Below, piece after piece: positions 7,423-14,111 of a stretch of 14,660 bases of DNA. The stretch is from Desulfuromonadaceae bacterium UBA2294. Lineage in GTDB: Bacteria > Desulfobacterota > Desulfuromonadia > Desulfuromonadales > UBA2294. The stretch lies in assembly GCA_002345625.1 (NCBI GenBank), contig DDWE01000017.1, forward strand, positions 1 to 14,660. The letters are read 5' to 3'. Position 1 is the first letter of the stretch, and each line of letters opens with the position of its first letter. Under the pieces are notes generated by a model. The model saw nothing but the letters and a program-made list of their open reading frames with translations. It did not search any database and was not told the DNA's origin. A program made the position numbers and the translations under genes.

Positions 7423-7524
7423 TTTTACCACGAAGGACACGAAGAACACGAAGAGAACAAAACCAAAAAAGACTTTTAGCCTTTGATGTAAAACTTCTTG
7501 CCCTTCGTGTCCTTCGTGGTGAAA
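7423..7524. repeat. Palindromic dispersed-type repeat (MITE/REP-like) between leuC and leuD
   Basis: Perfect 18-bp inverted arms, ACCACGAAGGACACGAAG at 7427-7444 and its complement at 7503-7520, flank an AT-rich core. The left arm continues as three tandem 9-mers (CACGAAGGA, CACGAAGAA, CACGAAGAG), giving the peptide TKDTKNTKRTK if read as coding. I recall this motif as a common dispersed repeat in many bacterial genomes, often mis-annotated as a small protein. It lies between the leuC stop (10 nt away) and the leuD Shine-Dalgarno site, so it would be transcribed and could fold as an mRNA hairpin. Confidence 0.75.
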
Positions 7525-7530
7525 ATGACT

Positions 7531-8808
7531 TTAAGGCTTTGCCAGCGCGATGCTGCCGGCCAAAGCCGTCGCCGCTGCCGTCGCCGGGCTCATCAGGTGG
7601 ACCATCCCGCCCTTGCCCATGCGGCCGGCAAAGTTACGGTTGGTGGTCGAAGCGCAGACCTCACCGTCAGAAAGGACGCCGTTACTCATGCCGAGGCAGG
7701 CGCCACAGGTCGGGTTGGTGACGCAGAAACCGGCCTGCATGAAAATATCGATGATCCCTTCTTTCAGGGCGTCCTGGAACACCTGCGGGGTCGCCGGCGA
7801 GACGATGCCGCGCACGGAATCGACGATCTTCTTCCCTTTGAGGATCTTCGCAGCGATGCGCAGGTCTTCAAGGCGACCGTTGGTGCAACTGCCGATATAA
7901 ACCTGGTCGACAGGGGTGCCGACCATCTCGGCCACCGGCTTGACACAGTCGGGCTTATAGCCGTAAGTCACCTGCGGGCCGATCTGCGACATATCGAAGT
8001 CGAGCACCTTTTCGTAGGCGGCATCGGCATCAGCACACCACTTGCCGTACTCGGTCAGCGCCGCTTTCTTACTGGCAAACTCGCCGGAGATGAACGGCCA
8101 GAGGTAGTCAACCGTCACGGCATCAGGCTGACAAATACCGCTGGTGCCGCCTGCCTCAATCGCCATGTTGCACAAGGTCATGCGCGACTCCATCGACATC
8201 GCCTCGACCACCGAGCCGTGAAACTCGATCACCCGGTCGGTGGCGCCGTTAACGCCGATCTGGCCGATGACAAAAAGGATCGCGTCCTTGGCATACACGC
8301 CGGCGGGCAGTTTCCCGTTGAGGTTGATGCGAATGGTTTTCGGCTCACGAAAGGCGCAGACCCCCTTGAGCATGCCGACCTCAAGGTCGGTGGTGCCGAT
8401 GCCGGCGGCAAACGCACCAAACGCTCCGTGGGTACAGGTGTGGCTGTCGCCCATAATGACGGTGAAACCGGGGCGGATATACCCCTTCTCCGGGAAGATG
8501 GCGTGACAGACACCGTTGCGCCCGACATCAAAGAAATCTTTGATGTCGTGGCGATGCGCCCAGTCGCGCAGCATCTTCGCCTGCAGGGCGGTCTTGCTGT
8601 CCTTGGCCGGGGTGACGTGGTCGATCACCGCCTTGATCTTGGTGTTATCAAACACCCGGTCCTTACCGCGCGCCTCGAGGTCAGCAATGGCGACCGGAGT
8701 GGTGATCTCGTGGCAGAGGACGCGGTCGATGTCGATGACCTTGGTCCCCGGAAACGGCTCGTCGCGCAGGTGGGCGGCGAAAATTTTCTCAGCAGTGGTC
8801 TGGCCCAT
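7531..8808 (-). CDS. leuC: 3-isopropylmalate dehydratase large subunit
   Basis: This is the [4Fe-4S] catalytic subunit of isopropylmalate isomerase, an aconitase-family enzyme working with LeuD. It has 425 aa, the length of the short (archaeal/deltaproteobacterial-type) LeuC class. The cluster ligands are Cys308 (YIGSCTNGR), Cys368 and Cys371 (NPTCGACLGM). GDSHTCTHGAFGAFA (120-134) and NRNFAGRMG (390-398) are substrate/cluster-site motifs. AAGGAG lies 7 nt before the ATG. It follows leuA by 140 nt containing two hairpins and precedes leuD by 140 nt occupied by a palindromic repeat. All three should be read from the leuA T-box promoter. Confidence 0.97.
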   Translation of the reverse strand: MGQTTAEKIFAAHLRDEPFPGTKVIDIDRVLCHEITTPVAIADLEARGKDRVFDNTKIKAVIDHVTPAKDSKTALQAKMLRDWAHRHDIKDFFDVGRNGVCHAIFPEKGYIRPGFTVIMGDSHTCTHGAFGAFAAGIGTTDLEVGMLKGVCAFREPKTIRINLNGKLPAGVYAKDAILFVIGQIGVNGATDRVIEFHGSVVEAMSMESRMTLCNMAIEAGGTSGICQPDAVTVDYLWPFISGEFASKKAALTEYGKWCADADAAYEKVLDFDMSQIGPQVTYGYKPDCVKPVAEMVGTPVDQVYIGSCTNGRLEDLRIAAKILKGKKIVDSVRGIVSPATPQVFQDALKEGIIDIFMQAGFCVTNPTCGACLGMSNGVLSDGEVCASTTNRNFAGRMGKGGMVHLMSPATAAATALAGSIALAKP

Positions 8809-8870
8809 AGAGTTCTCCTTGAACAGGCAACAAACCGGAGTCGGCCCGTGCCCTTGATGGTGTTATGGAA

Positions 8871-8901
8871 GCGGCAGACCGAAGAGTAACCGGCCTGCCG
8901 C
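8871..8901 (-). other. Stable hairpin in the leuA-leuC gap
   Basis: On the minus strand GCGGCAGGCCG and CGGTCTGCCGC form an 11-bp stem with one G-U pair around a 9-nt loop. No U tract follows, so it is probably not an intrinsic terminator. It could be an mRNA processing or stability element 62 nt before leuC. Confidence 0.5.
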
Positions 8902-8919
8902 CTGCTGTGCAATCGAAAT

Positions 8920-8947
8920 CCTCACGCTGCCAGGCGCAGCGCCGAGG
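8920..8947 (-). other. Hairpin just after the leuA stop codon
   Basis: CCTC..CGCTG and CAGCG..GAGG pair around a short loop with a small bulge, beginning 1 nt after the leuA stop. It is followed by ATTTCG rather than a U tract, so termination is doubtful. A role in 3'-end stability or partial attenuation is possible. Confidence 0.35.
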
Positions 8948-8948
8948 A

Positions 8949-10490
8949 TCAGATGGTGACGCCGCTGGTCCGCTCCAACACCGACGCCATCTTGTTGAGC
9001 GCGTTGATGTAGGCCTTGGCGCTGGCGACGATGATATCCTCATCTGCCCCCTGACCGAGGACCTCGCGGCCGTTCTCCTCCAGGCGTACGGTGCACTCAC
9101 CCTGAGCATCGGTCCCGCCGGTGATGGCACCGACGGAGAACTGCTTCAGCTCCGCTTCACTGCCGGTGAGCTTGCGAATTGCCTGGAAAGCGGCATCGAC
9201 CGGCCCGGCGCCCAGGACAGCGGTTTTGACCACCTCGCCGTTGACTTCCATCTGCACGGTCGCCGACGGTGCAGCGAAGGAACCGGAGGAGACGTTCATC
9301 TGCAACAGACGGAACTTCTCCTCGATGCGGATAATCTGGTCGGCAACGATGGCGTCGATATCCTCGTCAAAAATCTCTTTTTTCTGGTCAGCCAGCGCCT
9401 TGAAGCGGACAAACGCTTTTTCGATCTCATCCTTGACGAGATCGTAGCCGAGCTCTTCAAGGCGGGCGACAAAGGCGTGGCGGCCGGAGTGTTTGCCGAG
9501 GACCAGCTTGTTGCGATTCAGGCCGATCGACTCCGGCGTCATGATTTCGTAGGTCTCTTTGTCCATCAGCACGCCGTGCTGGTGGATGCCGGCCTCATGG
9601 GCAAAGGCATTGGCACCGACAATCGCCTTGTTCGGTTGGACAACGATGCCGGTAATCGTGGAGAGCAGGCGGCTAGCGGCGTAGATGTGCTCGGTCTGGA
9701 CTGAGGTGGTATAGGGCATGATGTCGTGCCGGGTACGCAACGCCATGACCACCTCTTCCAGGGAACAGTTGCCGGCCCGTTCGCCGATGCCATTGACCGT
9801 GCACTCGACCTGACCGGCGCCGGCCTGGATCGCGGCCAGGGAGTTCGCCACCGCCAGCCCGAGGTCGTTGTGGCAATGGACCGAGATCACCGCTTTGTCG
9901 ATGTTCGGTACGTTCTCCTTCAGATAACGGATGATGCTGTAGAACTCGAAAGGGATCGCGTAACCGACGGTGTCGGGGATATTGACCGTCGTCGCGCCGG
10001 CAGCGATCACCGCCTCGACCACCTGAGCCAGAAACGGCAACCGGGTGCGCACGGCATCCTCGCAAGAGAACTCGACATTGGCGGTGTAACTGGCCGCGCG
10101 CTTGACTGCAGCCACCGCCGTCTCAAGCACTTTCTCCGGTGCCATCTGCAGCTTGCGCTCCATGTGGATATCGGAGGTCGCAATGAACGTGTGAATCCGT
10201 GCCCGCTCGCCAGCATACTTCAGAGCTTCCCAGGCCCGGTCGATATCCTTGTCGCTGGAACGGCACAAACCGGCGATCTGGGGGCCCTTGATGGTCTGGG
10301 CCACCTTTTTCACTGCCTCAAAATCACCGATGGAGGCGATGGGAAAACCAGCCTCGATAACGTCGACATTGAGTTTCTCCAGCTGATGAGCGATGCGCAA
10401 CTTCTCATCGATATTCATGCTGGCACCGGGCGACTGTTCGCCATCACGTAAGGTGGTATCAAATACAATAATTTTGGTTTTATCGCTCAT
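8949..10490 (-). CDS. leuA: 2-isopropylmalate synthase
   Basis: This enzyme condenses acetyl-CoA with 2-ketoisovalerate, the committed step of leucine synthesis. It is 513 aa, full length. The catalytic TIM barrel (about 5-270) begins DTTLRDGEQSPGASM. The divalent-metal ligands are Asp11, His205 and His207 (HCHNDLGLA) and Asn241 (GIGERAGN). The C-terminal region (about 380-505, with GGTDAQGECTVRLEENG) is the LeuA regulatory domain that gives leucine feedback inhibition. GGAGG lies 7 nt before the ATG. Upstream come a 38-codon ORF, a T-box leader and a promoter, so it is controlled separately from psd-pssA. LeuA rather than citramalate synthase is favoured by the leucine-specific T-box and the leuCD linkage. 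Confidence 0.97.
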   Translation of the reverse strand: MSDKTKIIVFDTTLRDGEQSPGASMNIDEKLRIAHQLEKLNVDVIEAGFPIASIGDFEAVKKVAQTIKGPQIAGLCRSSDKDIDRAWEALKYAGERARIHTFIATSDIHMERKLQMAPEKVLETAVAAVKRAASYTANVEFSCEDAVRTRLPFLAQVVEAVIAAGATTVNIPDTVGYAIPFEFYSIIRYLKENVPNIDKAVISVHCHNDLGLAVANSLAAIQAGAGQVECTVNGIGERAGNCSLEEVVMALRTRHDIMPYTTSVQTEHIYAASRLLSTITGIVVQPNKAIVGANAFAHEAGIHQHGVLMDKETYEIMTPESIGLNRNKLVLGKHSGRHAFVARLEELGYDLVKDEIEKAFVRFKALADQKKEIFDEDIDAIVADQIIRIEEKFRLLQMNVSSGSFAAPSATVQMEVNGEVVKTAVLGAGPVDAAFQAIRKLTGSEAELKQFSVGAITGGTDAQGECTVRLEENGREVLGQGADEDIIVASAKAYINALNKMASVLERTSGVTI

Positions 10491-10502
10491 TACTGCCTCC
10501 GG

Positions 10503-10619
10503 TCAAAAAGGGGTTGGAGTCGGGCAGACGGTCGTGGCCATCGGGGTCGCGCCGAGTTGCTCTTCGTTGTAATACATACCCTGCTCGTTCAAGACTAGGT
10601 CTCCGAGGTCGGATTCCAT
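10503..10619 (-). CDS. Small ORF (38 aa) between the T-box terminator and leuA
   Basis: The frame starts MESDLGDLVLNEQGMYYN and ends VCPTPTPF. The purine-rich AAAGGGGGTGG is a very good ribosome binding site about 5 nt before its ATG. Its stop is 12 nt before the leuA start, and the leuA Shine-Dalgarno site lies in that space, so translation of the two may be coupled. It has only 4 leucines, so it is not a run-of-Leu attenuator peptide; the T-box already supplies leucine sensing. The N-terminal half is acidic and the C-terminus Pro/Thr-rich, with one Cys and no membrane segment. I recognise no family. It should be made only when the T-box reads through. Confidence 0.55.
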   Translation of the reverse strand: MESDLGDLVLNEQGMYYNEEQLGATPMATTVCPTPTPF

Positions 10620-10655
10620 GCCACCACCCCCTTTCCTTTGTTATCCCTGTTCCAT

Positions 10656-10690
10656 AAAAAAAGCTTCCGCCCGTGCAGGGGCGAAAGCTT
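10656..10690 (-). terminator. T-box intrinsic terminator
   Basis: AAGCTTTCGCCC and GGGCGGAAGCTT form a 12-bp stem with one G-U pair around CTGCAC, running into seven U residues. Its 5' arm and loop contain the bases needed by the antiterminator, the standard T-box switch. Confidence 0.93.
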
Positions 10691-10915
10691 GCGCTTCGCG
10701 GTACCACCCTGTTTCGCTGATCATCACCAAACGGCACTGACCGGCCTTGTCGACCTTTTACGCAGGTTCACGGCGCGGGCTGACGGAAATTCCGGTTGAC
10801 CAGCGCGGCTCCGAGGCGAGTTCGAATCGATCCTGTACCGGCTCGCAGCAACCGCCGGCTCTCTTGAACAGGGTGCAGACTCTACTACTCCTCTTCAATG
10901 CCTTTGAAATAGTGT
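10656..10915 (-). ncRNA. T-box riboswitch leader, leucine-specific (CUC specifier)
   Basis: The conserved T-box CAGGGTGGTACCGCG lies at 10697-10711. Stem I begins GAAGAGGAGTAGTA (from 10896), with the AGAGAGCCGG..GCTGCGAGCCGG apical part. CCTGT and ACAGG, then CCGGC and GCCGG, pair as its upper helices. The 3' side of the specifier loop reads GAA-CTC-G, giving a Leu codon CUC at 10818-10820, closed below by GAGG/CCUC. The bulge UGGU would pair with ACCA, fitting the A73 discriminator of tRNA-Leu. CAGGG of the T-box can pair with CCCTG at 10676-10681, which also lies in the terminator, so the two folds exclude each other. Uncharged tRNA-Leu should therefore allow read-through into leuA. Leucine T-boxes before leuA are known in Geobacter relatives. 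The 5' end is inferred from the promoter. Confidence 0.95.
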
Positions 10916-10921
10916 TTTAAG

Positions 10922-10950
10922 ATTTAACAGGGTTAAACAGAATCTGTCAA
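10922..10950 (-). promoter_or_regulatory. Sigma-70 promoter of the leuA T-box transcript
   Basis: A perfect -35 TTGACA (10950-10945) and a -10 TTAAAT (10927-10922, 4 of 6 matches) are separated by 17 bp. Transcription would start near 10915, about 20 nt before T-box stem I. It lies 63 nt past the pssA stop, so leuA is a separate transcription unit. Confidence 0.75.
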
Positions 10951-10956
10951 CCCTGT
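10927..10956. repeat. 30-bp interrupted palindrome covering the leuA promoter
   Basis: The outer arms ACAGGGTT and AACCCTGT (8 bp, perfect) enclose inner arms ACAG and CTGT. The structure spans from just before the -35 box to the first base of the -10 box. It could be an operator or a terminator-like hairpin ending the psd-pssA transcript (TTAAATCTTAAAA follows on the minus strand). Confidence 0.55.
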
Positions 10957-11012
10957 CGATGCAATATCAGGCTAAGGCATACCGAATTTTGACCACAACA
11001 GACGCAGTTTGA

Positions 11013-11780
11013 TCACTCTGAATCGACTTCTACCGGTGGCTTCTTGCGCCGAAACGGCTTGAACAGAAAGCCAAGCGGGCCAGAGATCATGTAGGAGAGA
11101 GCCAGAATAAACAGCATGATTTCCGGGCGAGCAACAATGACGATGACCAGAAAAATCGCCAGGACCAGAAAGCCGAACGGCTGGCGCTTGACCAGTTCCG
11201 GATCCTTGAACGAATTGTAACTGACGTTGCTGACCATTAAAAAGGCCAGAACGTAGATCAAAACAACGATGGAGACCTGCTTGATCGTTCCGGTGCCCCC
11301 GAGGTAAAAAAAGAGCAGTACGCAGGAAGCGACCATCCACGCCGCCGCCGGGATCGGCAGGCCGACAAAACGTTTCGACTCAACGGTGTTGACCTGAACG
11401 TTGAAGCGCGCCAGACGCAGGGCACCGCAGACGACATAAAGAAACGCCGCCAGCCAGCCGAGCTTGCCGAAATCACTCAACGCCCAGGCATACATCAACA
11501 GACCCGGCGCGACGCCAAAGGCGACCAGATCAGCGAGGGAGTCGTACTCGACACCGAAGCGACTGGTGGTCCCTGTCAAACGAGCCACCTTGCCATCGAG
11601 GCCGTCGAAGATAGCGGCAACGAGAATGAACCAGGCTGCAGTCTCGAAATTGCTGTTCATCGATGAAACAATACTGTAGTAACCGGCGAACAGGCTGCCG
11701 GTGGTGAACAGGTTGGGCAGGATATAAACCCCCTTACGGAGATTTTCGTGCCGCGAAATCGGTTCCGGATCGTGGCTCAT
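11013..11780 (-). CDS. pssA: CDP-diacylglycerol-serine O-phosphatidyltransferase
   Basis: This enzyme makes phosphatidylserine from CDP-diacylglycerol and serine in the inner membrane. It is a 255-aa multi-pass protein of the CDP-alcohol phosphatidyltransferase family. The signature D-x2-D-G-x2-A-R-x8-G-x3-D-x3-D is complete, with Asp59, Asp62, Asp80 and Asp84 as metal ligands. The N-terminus (HENLRKGVYILPNLFTTGSLFAGYYS) is typical of PssA type II rather than PgsA. The C-terminus is basic then acidic (FRRKKPPVEVDSE). Its ATG overlaps the psd TGA by 4 nt (ATGA), so the two are translationally coupled, and their products act in sequence. A palindrome about 57 nt downstream may end this transcript. 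Confidence 0.96.
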   Translation of the reverse strand: MSHDPEPISRHENLRKGVYILPNLFTTGSLFAGYYSIVSSMNSNFETAAWFILVAAIFDGLDGKVARLTGTTSRFGVEYDSLADLVAFGVAPGLLMYAWALSDFGKLGWLAAFLYVVCGALRLARFNVQVNTVESKRFVGLPIPAAAWMVASCVLLFFYLGGTGTIKQVSIVVLIYVLAFLMVSNVSYNSFKDPELVKRQPFGFLVLAIFLVIVIVARPEIMLFILALSYMISGPLGFLFKPFRRKKPPVEVDSE

Positions 11781-12421
11781 TGCAGCAGCCCCAGAACCGT
11801 CTCACCGGCAGTAGTCCGGTCACCAAGGTGCACCTGCAGTTCGGTCCCCTTCGGCAGGTAGACATCAACCCGCGATCCAAAGCGAATCAGACCGTAGCGT
11901 AGACCGCGCTCAAGGGCATCATCCATTTTTGGATAGGAGACAATACGACGGGCGATCAGGCCGGCGATCTGCACAAAGAGCAGTTTGCGGCCGCCTCCAA
12001 GCTCAAGACCGATACCGGCTTGCTCGTTCTCGAGGCTCGCCTTATCGAGTTCAGCGTTGAGGAACGACCCCTTGTTGTAGAACGTGGTCGCAACCGTGCC
12101 GGAGAAAGGTACCCGGTTCACGTGGACGTTGAAGACCGACATGAAGATGCTGACCTTGATCGCCTCGTCCTTGAGAAAACGGTCCTCCTGCACCTCGCCG
12201 ACGAAGACAATCTTGCCATCGGCCGGTGCCAGAACCGCATTTTCCGGTGCCGAGCTGTAACGATCAGGATCACGGAAAAAGTAGACCGTGAACAGGGTCA
12301 AGGCCAGAAACAGGACGGCGAGAAAACTCCAGCCCAGCAAGGCAAAGACCAGGGTAATGAATGCAAACAGGCCGATGAATGGGAGCCCTTCACGGGCTAC
12401 TGGTAGCGTATTATCGTTCAT
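11777..12421 (-). CDS. psd: Phosphatidylserine decarboxylase (proenzyme)
   Basis: This enzyme converts phosphatidylserine to phosphatidylethanolamine. At 214 aa it belongs to the short (archaeal-type) Psd class. A hydrophobic membrane hairpin spans residues 14-48 and is followed by FFRDP. PADGK (67-71) and FNVHVNRVP (97-105) hold the conserved Asp and His. Self-cleavage at Gly182-Ser183 (RFGSRVD) would release the alpha chain with its pyruvoyl cofactor. The ATG at 12421 was chosen because GAGGG lies 7 nt upstream; a TTG four codons earlier overlaps that site. It sits 53 nt after ilvC behind a terminator-like hairpin and overlaps pssA at its end. Confidence 0.95.
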   Translation of the reverse strand: MNDNTLPVAREGLPFIGLFAFITLVFALLGWSFLAVLFLALTLFTVYFFRDPDRYSSAPENAVLAPADGKIVFVGEVQEDRFLKDEAIKVSIFMSVFNVHVNRVPFSGTVATTFYNKGSFLNAELDKASLENEQAGIGLELGGGRKLLFVQIAGLIARRIVSYPKMDDALERGLRYGLIRFGSRVDVYLPKGTELQVHLGDRTTAGETVLGLLQ

Positions 12422-12431
12422 GCCAACCCTC

Positions 12432-12465
12432 AAAAAGTGCCGGGAACAACAATGCTGTCCCCGGC
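12432..12465 (-). terminator. Terminator-like hairpin between ilvC and psd
   Basis: GCCGGGGAC and GTTCCCGGC form a 9-bp stem with one G-U pair around a 9-nt loop, followed by ACTTTTTG. It begins 9 nt after the ilvC stop, and its U tract abuts the psd Shine-Dalgarno site. It probably ends or reduces ilvBNC transcription before psd. Confidence 0.65.
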
Positions 12466-12474
12466 GTGTGACGA

Positions 12475-13485
12475 TCAGTTCTTGCTTTTATCAACAATTT
12501 TCTGAATCCAGGGCATCATGCTGCGCAGCTTCTCGCCGACCTGCTCGATGGGATGCGCGGCATTGAGGCGACGGCGAGCCGTCATCTCGGGGTAGTTGGT
12601 CGCCCCTTCAAGGATGAAGCGCTTGGCGTAATCGCCGGTCTGGATATTGTTCAGACACTCTTTCATCGCCTTGCGGCTTTCATCGTTGATCACCCGCGGC
12701 CCGGTGACGTACTCACCGTACTCGGCGTTGTTGGAGATCGAGTAATTCATGTTGGCGATGCCGCCTTCATACATCAGATCGACGATCAGTTTCAGCTCGT
12801 GCAGACATTCAAAGTAGGCCATCTCCGGCGCATAACCGGCATCAACCAGAGTTTCAAAACCGGCCTTGACCAGCTCGACCGCACCACCGCAGAGAACGGC
12901 CTGCTCACCGAACAGGTCGGTTGCGGTTTCATCCTTGAATGTGGTCTCAATGATGCCGGTCCGACCACCACCGATAGCACTGGCATAGGAGAGAGCAACA
13001 TTTTTGGCTTTGCCCGACGCATCCTGAAAGATCGCAATCAGATCCGGTATTCCACCACCTTTGACGAACTCGGTACGCACAGTGTGCCCCGGAGCTTTCG
13101 GCGCAATCATGATCACGTCGAGATCGGCGCGCGGGACAACCTGATTATAATGGATGGCAAAACCGTGTGCAAAAGCGAGAGTCGCACCTTTTTTAAGATT
13201 CGGCTCAATCTCATCTGCGTAGAGTTTATATTGAAATTCATCCGGTGTCAGAATCATGACCAGATCGGCGGCCGCAACTGCTTCGGCAACACTCTTGACA
13301 ACCAGGCCGGAGGTCTCTGCTTTTTTTGCCGATGCAGACCCCTTAACCAGTGCGACGGTGACATCGACACCTGAGTCCTTGAGATTGTTAGCGTGTGCGT
13401 GCCCTTGCGATCCGTAGCCGACAATAGCGACTTTCAGCCCTTGAATGATGGAGAGATCAGCATCCTTATCGTAATAAACTTTCAT
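12475..13485 (-). CDS. ilvC: Ketol-acid reductoisomerase (class I)
   Basis: This Mg- and NAD(P)H-dependent enzyme converts acetolactate and acetohydroxybutyrate to dihydroxy acids in the valine/leucine and isoleucine pathways. It is 336 aa, the short class I form. The Rossmann motif is VGYGSQGHAHANNL (22-35). FAHGFAIHYN and MIAPKAPGHTVR are conserved, and the metal-binding Asp/Glu lie in FKDETATDLFGEQAVL. The C-terminal knot domain includes ECLHELKLIVDLMYEGG. The cofactor loop reads ALVKGSASAKKAE, with Val where family members I recall have Arg (ALRKGS). AAGGAG lies 9 nt before the ATG. It follows ilvN by 103 nt, an AT-rich gap with no convincing promoter, and is followed by a terminator-like hairpin. 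Confidence 0.97.
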   Translation of the reverse strand: MKVYYDKDADLSIIQGLKVAIVGYGSQGHAHANNLKDSGVDVTVALVKGSASAKKAETSGLVVKSVAEAVAAADLVMILTPDEFQYKLYADEIEPNLKKGATLAFAHGFAIHYNQVVPRADLDVIMIAPKAPGHTVRTEFVKGGGIPDLIAIFQDASGKAKNVALSYASAIGGGRTGIIETTFKDETATDLFGEQAVLCGGAVELVKAGFETLVDAGYAPEMAYFECLHELKLIVDLMYEGGIANMNYSISNNAEYGEYVTGPRVINDESRKAMKECLNNIQTGDYAKRFILEGATNYPEMTARRRLNAAHPIEQVGEKLRSMMPWIQKIVDKSKN

Positions 13486-13588
13486 CCGGAAAAACTCCTT
13501 AATCGTTTCGTTTGTAATAAACCTGAAGCTGTATCAAACTAAATAACTTAAATACCACACTACGACCAAAATTACCAACGGGTTTTCG

Positions 13589-14083
13589 TTATCGCCACCC
13601 CTTGGAACCACGTCCGAGAGCTAACGGACCTGTCCGAACCAGTTCCTTGATACCAATCGGCTTGAGCAACTCGATCACTGCTGCAATCTTATCAGGAGAG
13701 CCCATAATCTCAAGGGTATAAGAGCGTGGGGTCACATCGATGACATTCGCCCGAAAAATGTCGGCGATGCGCATCACTTCCGCCCGGGTCCCTTCCTCTG
13801 CAGTCACCTTGATACGAATAAGTTCGCGCTCTACGTAGGCTTCACCCTCACCGGTAAAATCGATCACCTTGATCGTATCGATCAATTTATTCAGCTGCTT
13901 GGTGACCTGCTCAAGAATCCGGTCGTCTCCTGAAGTAACAATCGTCATGCGGGAGATCGACTCATCGAGGGTCGGTGCGACAGAAAGGGATTCGATATTA
14001 AAACCACGACCGGAAAACAACCCGGACACCCGGCTCAAAACCCCGAATTCATTTTCAACCAGAACAGTTATTGTATGTTTCAT
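13589..14083 (-). CDS. ilvN: Acetolactate synthase small (regulatory) subunit
   Basis: This subunit binds the catalytic subunit IlvB, activates it and confers valine feedback inhibition. It is 164 aa. An N-terminal ACT domain (about 3-75, TITVLVENEFGVLSRVSGLF) is followed by the C-terminal small-subunit domain (about 84-158, RELIRIKVTAEEGTRAEVMR). The frame is open for 46 codons upstream, but that part is a shadow of the ilvB 3' end. AGGAGA lies 8 nt before the ATG at 14083, and MKHTITVLVEN is the usual family start. It is 28 nt after ilvB and 103 nt before ilvC. Confidence 0.96.
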   Translation of the reverse strand: MKHTITVLVENEFGVLSRVSGLFSGRGFNIESLSVAPTLDESISRMTIVTSGDDRILEQVTKQLNKLIDTIKVIDFTGEGEAYVERELIRIKVTAEEGTRAEVMRIADIFRANVIDVTPRSYTLEIMGSPDKIAAVIELLKPIGIKELVRTGPLALGRGSKGWR

Positions 14084-14111
14084 CAAAAAATCTCCTGTAG
14101 ATTCGGGCGCG

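Noticed and set aside
7427..7454. Tandem 9-mers as a CRISPR-like or coding repeat
   Set aside because: Units are 9 nt with no spacers, and the array is one arm of an inverted repeat, so it is neither CRISPR nor protein-coding.
7498..8889. 463-codon open frame on the plus strand
   Set aside because: It lies wholly opposite leuC, whose protein is full length with all cluster ligands. The antisense frame reads as low-complexity His/Arg/Asp/Gly-rich sequence typical of GC-rich shadows.
8865..10451. Long plus-strand frames (279 and 241 codons) opposite leuA
   Set aside because: Antisense shadows of a clearly conserved 2-isopropylmalate synthase; no ribosome binding site and no recognisable protein.
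10480..10737. 85-codon minus-strand frame across the T-box 3' part
   Set aside because: It runs through the T-box and terminator and overlaps the better-supported 38-codon ORF in another frame.
12553..13374. 273-codon plus-strand frame opposite ilvC
   Set aside because: Shadow of ilvC; composition reflects complementary codons only.
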